A DNA stretch of 5,200 nucleotides from an uncultured Odoribacter sp. (lineage in GTDB: Bacteria > Bacteroidota > Bacteroidia > Bacteroidales > Marinifilaceae), in contig URJC01000212.1 of NCBI GenBank assembly GCA_900548135.1, positions 1 to 5,200 on the forward strand. The letters are read 5' to 3'. Numbering within the stretch: position 1 is the first letter of the stretch; the number at the start of each line of letters is the position of its first letter. The position numbers and the translations under genes are program-made. Below are positions 1 through 5,200 of this stretch, piece after piece. The notes under the pieces are model-generated. The model was not told the origin of the DNA and searched no databases. It was given only the letters and a program-made list of their open reading frames with translations.

Positions 1-999
1 AAAGACGCCCGCAAAGCCCGTGACTTCGGAGCTAAAGGTGTTGGACTTTGCCGTACAGAGCATATGTTCTTCGAAGGACACCGCATCGACGCCATGCGTG
101 AAATGATCCTGTCTGACACGGTAGAAGGACGCCGGGATGCCTTGAATAAAATTCTGCCGATGCAAAGAGGTGACTTCGAAGGCATTCTCGAAGCCATGAA
201 CGGACTGGGTGTTACCATCCGTCTGCTCGACCCTCCTTTGCACGAATTTACTCCGAACGAACCCGCCTCACAACAGTATATGGCACAAAAACTGGGTATG
301 CCGGTTGAACGTATCAAAGAGAAAGTAGATGCGCTGCACGAATTCAACCCGATGTTGGGTCACCGTGGCTGCCGTTTAGGAGTTACCTATCCGGAAATCA
401 CCGAAATGCAGGCCCGTGCTATCATTGAAGCTGCTTGTAACCTGAAATTGCGTGGTCTGGATCCTCGTCCGGAAATCATGGTTCCTTTGGTTGGTACCGT
501 TAAAGAACTGAAACAGCAGGCTGAAATCATCAACCGTGTCGCTGCTATGGTATTCGAAGAAAAAGGAGTGAAAGTAGACTACAAAGTAGGTACGATGATT
601 GAAATCCCACGCGCAGCAATCACTGCAGATCAGATCGCTGAAGTAGCCGAATTCTTCTCATTCGGTACCAATGACCTGACTCAGATGACTTTCGGTTACT
701 CCCGTGACGACGCTGGTAAATTCTTGCCGGAATACATCAGGAAAGGTATCCTGAAAACCGATCCGTTCGCTGTATTGGATCAGGAAGGTGTAGGCCGTCT
801 GGTTGAAATGGGCGTTAAATTGGGTCGTAAAACCAATGCAGACCTGAAAGTAGGTATCTGTGGAGAACACGGTGGAGAACCTTCATCCGTTATCTTCTGT
901 GACTCAGTAGGTATGGACTATGTCAGCTGCTCACCGTTCCGCGTGCCCATTGCCCGTGTTGCTGCGGCGCAGGCTGCTATCATGCATGCTGGTAAGTAA
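1..999 (+). CDS. ppdK: Pyruvate, phosphate dikinase, C-terminal third (5' end outside window)
   Basis: This is the PEP/pyruvate-binding TIM-barrel domain of the cytoplasmic enzyme that interconverts pyruvate + ATP + Pi and PEP + AMP + PPi. The frame is open from base 1 and gives 332 codons before tandem stops TAA TAA (997-1002). The ATG at 64 is internal, because the [10 protein letters not shown] motif begins before it. Residues matching the known C. symbiosum PPDK active site are all present: Arg561 in CRTEH (bases 52-54), Arg617 in IRLLDPP (220-222), Glu745 in MIEIPRA (601-603), Asn768 in FGTNDLTQ (670-672) and the catalytic Cys831 in [10 protein letters not shown] (859-861). The family is roughly 870-910 residues, so the ATP-grasp and phospho-histidine domains lie upstream. 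[17 protein letters not shown] fits PPDK better than PEP synthase or PTS enzyme I. The gene looks intact to its C-terminus and is followed directly by a terminator, so it ends its transcription unit. Confidence 0.97.
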   Translation, partial: KDARKARDFGAKGVGLCRTEHMFFEGHRIDAMREMILSDTVEGRRDALNKILPMQRGDFEGILEAMNGLGVTIRLLDPPLHEFTPNEPASQQYMAQKLGMPVERIKEKVDALHEFNPMLGHRGCRLGVTYPEITEMQARAIIEAACNLKLRGLDPRPEIMVPLVGTVKELKQQAEIINRVAAMVFEEKGVKVDYKVGTMIEIPRAAITADQIAEVAEFFSFGTNDLTQMTFGYSRDDAGKFLPEYIRKGILKTDPFAVLDQEGVGRLVEMGVKLGRKTNADLKVGICGEHGGEPSSVIFCDSVGMDYVSCSPFRVPIARVAAAQAAIMHAGK

Positions 1000-1025
1000 T
1001 AAGATTTTATTACAACCTTAAATAT

Positions 1026-1057
1026 AAAGGACTTCTCAGAAATGGGAAGTCCTTTTT
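1026..1057 (+). terminator. Rho-independent terminator of ppdK
   Basis: A perfect 10-bp stem, AAAGGACTTC (1026-1035) with GAAGTCCTTT (1046-1055), is followed by a short T run (1053-1057, partly within the stem). Two further pairs (U·G and C-G) can form at the base of the loop. It starts 27 bp after the ppdK stop and faces the convergent minus-strand unit. Confidence 0.9.
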
Positions 1058-1076
1058 GGTAAGTCAATATGAAATT

Positions 1077-1169
1077 TCAGAGGAGCATCCATACAATTGC
1101 CCCTAATATAATTATTATAAACCAAAAGACTGGCTCAATTATAATACTGAACCAGTCTTTGGTATTCAT
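1077..1169 (-). CDS. Possible 30-residue single-pass membrane peptide (tentative)
   Basis: A 30-codon ORF runs from ATG (1169-1167) to TGA (1079-1077), starting 12 bp after the stop of the DUF4488-like gene on the same strand. The N-terminus is polar (MNTKDWF). After Glu12-Pro13, residues 14-30 are uninterrupted and hydrophobic (VFWFIIIILGAIVWMLL), which looks like one membrane span ending at the C-terminus. I recognise no family, and there is no clear ribosome-binding site. Against it, AT-rich DNA readily yields Ile/Leu/Phe codons by chance, and the DWF and EPVFW codons coincide with the arms of a terminator-like hairpin (1121-1163) that would stop most transcripts inside the ORF. It could be a leaky-terminator small protein or a chance ORF. 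Confidence 0.25.
   Translation of the reverse strand: MNTKDWFSIIIEPVFWFIIIILGAIVWMLL
1121..1163 (-). terminator. Terminator hairpin of the minus-strand GH2/DUF4488 unit
   Basis: Read on the minus strand, GACTGGTTCA pairs with TGAGCCAGTC over 10 bp around a 10-nt AT-rich loop and is followed by TTTT. Flanking ACCAAA and TTTTGGT can lengthen the stem with one bulge. In minus-strand RNA the single imperfect pair is a tolerated U·G wobble, whereas in plus-strand RNA it is a C-A mismatch. That asymmetry supports function on minus-strand transcripts. It begins 18 bp past the DUF4488-like stop. Weak bidirectional action is possible, since the plus-strand read also ends in TTT. Confidence 0.7.
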
Positions 1170-1181
1170 AAAACAAATCAA

Positions 1182-1613
1182 TTAATACCGCGGAGCTTTC
1201 CGGGCCCTATGCCAAACTTCTTCGCACCGTCGTCCGTCAATACTGTAAGTTAATTTTAGGGTATCATCTCCTATGAATTTATAATTCAATAAAAATACGG
1301 CCGGAGGAAACATTTGATTATTGTCATACTCCATCAGCACCTCCGCATACCGGTTGGCACTAATCGTATATTTTCCTTTCCGGGAAACCTGGAAATATTT
1401 TGCATTCCAATCGGTTGACTTCAGGTTCACATATTCCCCATTCTTTTTCAAAAGCTTGTAGCAAACCACAGGACGTTTCCCATCCTTATATTCCAATGTC
1501 CATATTCCAATAAGCGGGTGCTTCGGTTTTGCCTCCACTGTCTGTACACACAAAAGGCAAAAGATACACAACAAAATACCAGCCCTCTTTAAATTATTAA
1601 AACGATTCTTCAT
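1182..1613 (-). CDS. Small secreted DUF4488-like protein
   Basis: This 143-residue protein has a clear Sec signal peptide: a basic N-terminus (MKNRFNNLKR), a hydrophobic core (residues 11-23) and a likely signal peptidase I site after VEA (residue 28). Cysteines at 16, 19 and 22 do not form a convincing lipobox, so a soluble periplasmic or secreted product is favoured. The mature part opens with HPLIGIWTLEYKDGKRP, then KLLKKNGEYVNL, a KGKYTIS strand, and ends LKLTYSIDGRRCEEVWHR. This pattern of short beta strands opening 'GxW' and closing 'EVWxR' resembles the lipocalin-like DUF4488 family of Bacteroidetes, recognised from memory rather than by a search. The function is unknown. It lies 49 bp downstream of the GH2 gene with no terminator between, so it is probably cotranscribed. 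GAGGA abuts the ATG at 1613, too close to act as a normal ribosome-binding site. An ATG at 1620 is out of frame. Confidence 0.85.
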   Translation of the reverse strand: MKNRFNNLKRAGILLCIFCLLCVQTVEAKPKHPLIGIWTLEYKDGKRPVVCYKLLKKNGEYVNLKSTDWNAKYFQVSRKGKYTISANRYAEVLMEYDNNQMFPPAVFLLNYKFIGDDTLKLTYSIDGRRCEEVWHRARKAPRY

Positions 1614-1662
1614 TCCTCATTATTTTTAAATTAAACCTTGCTTCAATCAAACTGATAAGTTA

Positions 1663-4055
1663 CTATTTTTTTATATACACAAAAGCAGGCGCAAGTTCTT
1701 TCACTTTAGCCACAACGTTACAAGAACCAGGCGCGACGACCCGGATACAGGCACGTCCATTATACGCCTGAACTTTCCGGGAACCGGTAGAAGTTCCTTG
1801 ATTCTGTATCAATTGCCCCTCACCGTTTACCTGAAACTCTATGACCTTTCGGGAATCCAGACAACGAACTCCCCTGGCGTCTACCAATTGAGCTTCAATT
1901 AATACCGTGTCAGTATCAGGTAAAAGAGTTTGTTTCAATACGATCCGGGATTCTTTTCCCCAGGACTCAGTCTGATATTCCTGATGTATGGAATCTGTAA
2001 TCTGTTGTTTCTTATGATATCCGATAGCCTTCAAGGTATTATGCCCTTCTTTCAGTACCACCTGCCAATGCAAACCAGCGGCAGGAAAATCTGTAACCAC
2101 CCGTTTTTTACGTCCTTGCGATACCCCATTGACAAACAATTCCACTTCAGGACAATTGGAATATACCAACACTTCTTTCTGTTCTCCGGTTTTCCCCCAA
2201 CGTACCGGCCAGGTATGCCCATAAATATGAACCATAGGTTTTTCAGTCCAATAGGACTGAAAAACAAAATAACTTTCTTTCAGCGTACCATCGCGTTCCA
2301 CAACCCCTTTCTGATTGACATAAGGCACAGGATTATTGGGACGTAAAGGTGTTGAAAAATCTTTAAAAGTCCAGAAAGCCGTTCCGGTAAGCCAGGGCAT
2401 ATTACTTTGCTCCATCAAATGCCAGTCGAACAAACGGATAATATAAGATTCCGACCAATCACCAGCATTCGCCGCACTTTTCACTCCCTGAAAATCACCT
2501 TCCATATGGCGGCGGGCATGACTATCGCCTCCCCATTCTACATGCAGGAAACGAGTTGCCGCTTGCATCCCGGCCCATTCCATTTCGCGGTAATCGCGGA
2601 AAGCACGGCTATACCAGCCAGCCCAAATCGTCGGCGAATACACATCGATGATATCTTTACAAAACTCACAACGGCGAATAGAAGTCATCCGTCCAGGGTC
2701 TAACTGATGTGCCAGTTCATTCAATTCTGACATAAATTGCCGGATCGCTTGTTTATCATACCCCTCAAAATCTCCGGGCCAATCAATTTCATTACCCAAT
2801 CCCCACAATATCACAGCAGGATGATTGTAATGCTGTTCTATCATATTCACTAACATCCGTCTGGCCTGTTCTTTATATACTTTCCCTCCAAGTCCACCCC
2901 GGCACCATGGAATCTCTTCCCATACCAAAATACCCAACTCATCACACAATTGTAAAATCAGATCGGATTGCTGATAATGCCCCAAACGGATAAAATTCAC
3001 TCCCATATCTTTCATCTGATGCATTTCCTTGCGCATCATATCTTCCGTAAGAGCCGCCCCAACCCCGGCATGATCCTCATGCCGGTGCGTACCTTGCAAC
3101 AACAAACGTCTGCCATTTAAATAAAACGGTCCTTTTTCCTGAAATTCAAAATGCCGGAATCCAAAGCGCTCCACAACCTTTAATGAATCATTTCCCTGGC
3201 ATAAAAGTAATTCACATCGATATAAAAGCGGGCAAGTAACATCCCATAATTGAACACGCTTCAACTGAGGTTCAATATTTACTTCTTTTTGTCCCGGAAC
3301 TATTTCCAGAAGAGAACGGTAAATCCGATTCCCTTGGGGATCTTTTATTATGACCTCCAATTGCCCAGCTTGACGAACAGGCTCAGGCATATAAAAAGAA
3401 GGCGTAATCTTCAGGCTTGCATGCTTACCTTTCACATCAGTCTTTGCATCTATCCGGATACGTTCAAAAGAAAGGGACGGGACATAAATCAAATTAACAT
3501 AGCGGTACAAACCTCCATACAAATTAAAATCCGACAAGTCAGAAGGGATCATTTCAGTATCCCGCCCATTATCACAACGAACGGCTAAAGGAATTTTACC
3601 TTTAAAACGCTTCCGGGCCACTTCTGATTGCTGAAATGCTTTCACCGCTTCAGTAATATCCAATGTCCAACCATCATATCCCTGGTTGTATAAATATAGA
3701 CATCTGTTTTCTGTCCTGCCCCCTCAAATTCAAGTAATATACGTCCCTGACTATAGGGATTATTTAAATTCAGCATCGTACGATACCAACCAGGCCCCTG
3801 ATAATAATTAACATCGGGGTCAACAGCGTCCTCAGCATTAAAACAATGAGGCAAAGTCACTTGGGTCCAAATCGGAACTTCTTCCTTTTTACCGGTAGCT
3901 CCCGCACGTACAACTTCCCAAATACTACCCATATCCTGACGGATAAATTCCCAACCCTCCGTCAAACGGATTTTATACTCAGCAGGCACCACACCTTTCA
4001 AGTTCATCACTCCGCTACATATCAATAGTGTCAATACAATCCATCTTTTTAGCAT
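1663..4055 (-). pseudogene. Exported GH2 glycosidase (beta-glucuronidase/galactosidase-like), frameshifted
   Basis: Two frames together encode one family 2 glycoside hydrolase of about 800 residues. Frame one (4055 to about 3684) has a signal peptide (MLKRWIVLTLLICSG, probable cleavage near PA-E, residue 25) and the start of the sugar-binding beta-sandwich (LTEGWEF, LPHCFNAED, GPGWYR, LEFEGAGQKTDVYIYTT). It then reads 13 off-frame residues to a stop at 3644-3642. Frame two resumes at 3681 with GYDGWTLDITEAV, but has no ATG, only a TTG at 3663. It holds the Ig-like domain, then the TIM barrel with GTHRHEDHAG, acid/base Glu in WGLGNEID (codon 2790-2788) and nucleophile Glu in HVEWGGDSH (codon 2538-2536). 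It continues with NQKG near the barrel end, a DUF4982-like domain (from about MVHIYGHTW) and a C-terminal beta domain, stopping TAG at 1665-1663. Both catalytic glutamates survive, so the lesion looks recent, or it is an assembly error. Confidence 0.9.
3676..3690 (-). other. Frameshift/deletion junction in the GH2 gene
   Basis: On the minus strand, the in-frame codons ACA ACC (3689-3684, ...YIYTT) are followed by two stray bases AG (3683-3682), and then by GGA TAT GAT GGT TGG in the other frame (3681 on). E. coli GusA has seven residues (EVMEHQG) between VNNQ and GYTPF at the equivalent place. Here the matching stretch between TT and GYDGW is only 2 nt. Restoring seven codons requires 19 more bases, which also restores the frame. 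This is therefore better explained by a deletion of about 19 bp than by a single-base slip. The missing residues would include the conserved HxGG lead-in. Confidence 0.75.
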
Positions 4056-4081
4056 AACAAATTCACTTATTTCTGGTTTTC

Positions 4082-4089
4082 CAAAATTA
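4082..4089 (-). promoter_or_regulatory. Candidate -7 promoter element for the GH2 unit
   Basis: Read on the minus strand, TAATTTTG matches the Bacteroides -7 consensus TAnnTTTG and ends 26 bp before the GH2 ATG, leaving a short leader. No good -33 TTTG sits at the expected distance; TTTTA about 21 bp upstream is the nearest. In AT-rich DNA this is suggestive only. Confidence 0.45.
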
Positions 4090-4155
4090 TTAAATTTCTC
4101 ACAAGATGTATAAAATTCTTATAAAAAGAATCCCCAACAGGCACAAATAAAAATT

Positions 4156-4231
4156 TTACAAAGTCAAACAAATACAAACAACTGATTTACAAATTATAAC
4201 TGATTTGAAAATATTTTTTATTACAAAGTCA
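4156..4231. repeat. Nested direct repeats in the divergent intergenic region
   Basis: The 11-mer TTACAAAGTCA occurs at 4156-4166 and 4221-4231. Between these, AACTGATTT occurs at 4180-4188 and 4198-4206, giving the order A-B-B-A with all copies in the same orientation. The core TTACAAA also appears at 4187-4193, so three cores begin 31 and 34 bp apart, about three helical turns. These could be operator half-sites between the two divergent genes, or chance in AT-rich sequence. Confidence 0.4.
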
Positions 4232-4271
4232 TCTCTTATATCCCCTGAAAACTATATTTTTGTTTTCAAAT
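4203..4271. repeat. 9-bp inverted repeat flanking the DUF4954 promoter candidate
   Basis: ATTTGAAAA (4203-4211) and its exact reverse complement TTTTCAAAT (4263-4271) enclose 51 bp that contain the TATTTTTG element. The arms do not extend by even one base in either direction. The arrangement recalls small invertible promoters, but the arms are short and low in complexity. Confidence 0.3.
4255..4262 (+). promoter_or_regulatory. Candidate -7 promoter element for the DUF4954 gene
   Basis: TATTTTTG is an exact match to the Bacteroides -7 consensus TAnnTTTG, ending 20 bp before the ATG at 4283. The position suits a short leader. No convincing -33 TTTG is seen 19-21 bp upstream, so support rests on one element and its position. 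Confidence 0.5.
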
Positions 4272-4282
4272 AAGAATCAGCT

Positions 4283-5200
4283 ATGAAATTCAGACAACTG
4301 ACAACAGAAGAAATACAAATCCTCAGCCAACAAAATTGTACGGCCCAGAATTGGAAAAAAATAAAAGTTGCTATTGATTTTACTCCTCAATATATTCATC
4401 ATGTTCAATTTTCCGGCGACATCCAACTTGGAGTGTTCCACGAGGAATTTATCCTGGACGGCGGACTGTCAAAGCATTCCGGACTATGGCATGTCACTTT
4501 GCATAACTGTACGGTAGGTAATCATGTATTCATTGAAAATATTCCGAATTATATTGCCAATTATGAAATTTGTGACCATGCTTTCATTCAAAATGTCAAT
4601 TTAATTGTCACCGAAGAAAAAAACGCCTTCGGTAATGGTATCTTGGTCTCGGTCTTAAATGAAACCGGAGGACGTGAAGTGCCTGTCTTCAATACGCTTT
4701 CTGCCCATCTGGCTTACATCATAGCGTTATACCGCCATTCCCCGGTCTTAACAGAACAATTAAAAAAACTAATAGAAAAATATACTGCCGGAATCTCCTC
4801 CTCAAGGGGAAAGATTGGCCGGCATGCCCACATCCGCAACACGGACACGATCCGTAACGTCATGATTGGAGACAATACCACTATAGAGGGGAGCTCCCGT
4901 TTAAAAAACGGTTCCATCAACAGCAATGCAGAAGCTCCGGTTTATATCGGTCATAATGTCATTGCCGAAGATTTCATTATTTCTTCAGGGGCCTGTATCA
5001 CGGATGGAGCAGCGCTTATCCGTTGTTTTGTCGGCCAGGCATGCCACCTGGGGCATTTATTTTCTGCCCATGACTCCCTGTTTTTCAGTAATTGCCAAGG
5101 TGAAAACGGAGAAGCTTGTGCCGTGTTTGCCGGGCCTTACACCGTCACTATGCATAAATCCAGCTTACTGATTGCCGGTATGTTTTCATTTTTAAATGCA
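4283..5200 (+). CDS. DUF4954 family left-handed beta-helix protein, N-terminal part (3' end outside window)
   Basis: The frame is open from ATG 4283 through the last base, giving 306 codons with no stop. The start MKFRQLTTEEIQILSQQNC is the first ATG after an in-frame-free AT-rich leader with a -7-like element 20 bp upstream. There is no signal peptide, so the protein is probably cytoplasmic. Two stretches show the short-period hydrophobic/Gly/Asn pattern of left-handed beta-helix (hexapeptide) proteins: residues about 65-110 (CTVGNHVFIENI, ICDHAFIQNVNLIV) and about 176-255 (KIGRHAHIRN, VMIGDNTTIEG, VYIGHNVIAEDFIIS). A mainly helical insert (about 136-168) separates them. The later block HDSLFFSNCQGENGEACA...HKSSLLIAGMFSFLNA is what I recognise as typical of DUF4954, a Bacteroidetes family of about 650 residues. 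It is related in fold to acyl- and nucleotidyl-transferases of sugar nucleotides, but the reaction is unknown. It is divergent from the GH2 gene. Confidence 0.88.
   Translation, partial: MKFRQLTTEEIQILSQQNCTAQNWKKIKVAIDFTPQYIHHVQFSGDIQLGVFHEEFILDGGLSKHSGLWHVTLHNCTVGNHVFIENIPNYIANYEICDHAFIQNVNLIVTEEKNAFGNGILVSVLNETGGREVPVFNTLSAHLAYIIALYRHSPVLTEQLKKLIEKYTAGISSSRGKIGRHAHIRNTDTIRNVMIGDNTTIEGSSRLKNGSINSNAEAPVYIGHNVIAEDFIISSGACITDGAALIRCFVGQACHLGHLFSAHDSLFFSNCQGENGEACAVFAGPYTVTMHKSSLLIAGMFSFLNA

Noticed and set aside
658..870. Minus-strand ORF within ppdK
   Set aside because: It lies antisense to highly conserved PPDK active-site codons and is a shadow ORF.
1069..1185. Plus-strand 38-codon ORF between the convergent genes
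   Set aside because: It lies after the ppdK terminator, has no promoter, overlaps the minus-strand hairpin and ends within the DUF4488-like stop region. The product is low complexity and shows no membrane or domain pattern.
2052..2267. Minus-strand 71-codon ORF in another frame within the GH2 gene
   Set aside because: It overlaps the DUF4982-like region, which reads well in the main frame. The off-frame product has no domain character.
1930..2346. Plus-strand ORF of 138 codons inside the GH2 gene
   Set aside because: It is antisense to a well-supported GH2 coding frame, its translation resembles no family, and it has no promoter or leader of its own. The same applies to plus-strand ORFs at 2407-2703, 3250-3588 and 3846-4028.
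1663..3663. The TTG at 3663 as a true start of a separate 666-codon gene
   Set aside because: It would begin inside the sugar-binding domain without a signal peptide. Recognisable GH2 sequence (GYDGWT) continues upstream of the TTG in the same frame, so it is an internal Leu codon.
3642..3690. Programmed ribosomal frameshifting in the GH2 gene
   Set aside because: No slippery heptamer is visible at the junction, and a frameshift alone would not supply the roughly seven missing conserved residues. A deletion fits better.
4109..4123. Palindrome TATAA-GAATT-TTATA upstream of the GH2 unit
   Set aside because: Five-bp arms of pure A/T in AT-rich DNA are expected by chance.
4714..5171. ORFs at 4714-4926 (-) and 4926-5171 (+)
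   Set aside because: Both are shadows of the DUF4954-like frame, which is open from 4283 to the window edge and has family-like sequence throughout.

Overview
The window comes from a member of the Bacteroidales, most likely a gut Bacteroides or Parabacteroides-type organism. Three things point there: a Bacteroides-style GH2 glycosidase with the VEWGGDSHARRH block, proteins resembling the Bacteroidetes families DUF4488 and DUF4954, and AT-rich leaders carrying the Bacteroides -7 promoter element TAnnTTTG with no clear Shine-Dalgarno sequence. The species cannot be told from this sequence.

Layout. Bases 1-999 (+) encode the C-terminal third of pyruvate, phosphate dikinase (ppdK), followed by a strong intrinsic terminator (1026-1057). 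On the minus strand lies a two-gene unit transcribed from about 4080 down to about 1120. Its first gene (4055-1663) is a secreted GH2 glycosidase broken by a frameshift near 3682. Its second gene (1613-1182) is a small secreted DUF4488-like protein 49 bp downstream. A minus-strand terminator hairpin (1163-1121) closes the unit and faces the ppdK terminator. A 30-codon minus-strand ORF (1169-1077) coding for a possible membrane peptide overlaps that hairpin. A 227-bp AT-rich intergenic region (4056-4282) holds divergent promoter candidates and short repeats. From 4283 to the window edge (+) runs the 5' part of a DUF4954 left-handed beta-helix protein.

Function. PpdK is central metabolism and is unrelated to the minus-strand unit. 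The GH2 protein would be an exported exo-acting glycosidase. Both catalytic glutamates are present, and an Asn-Gln-Lys motif aligns with the uronate-binding Asn-x-Lys motif of beta-glucuronidases. The reading frame is nevertheless lost where comparison with E. coli GusA predicts about seven missing residues, which suggests a deletion of about 19 bp. No SusC/SusD pair, regulator or mobile element lies in the window, so membership of a polysaccharide utilisation locus cannot be shown. I found no clear evidence of a wholly new system. The best leads are the disrupted GH2 gene, its possible uronic-acid specificity, the small membrane ORF overlapping a terminator, and the uncharacterised DUF4954 protein.
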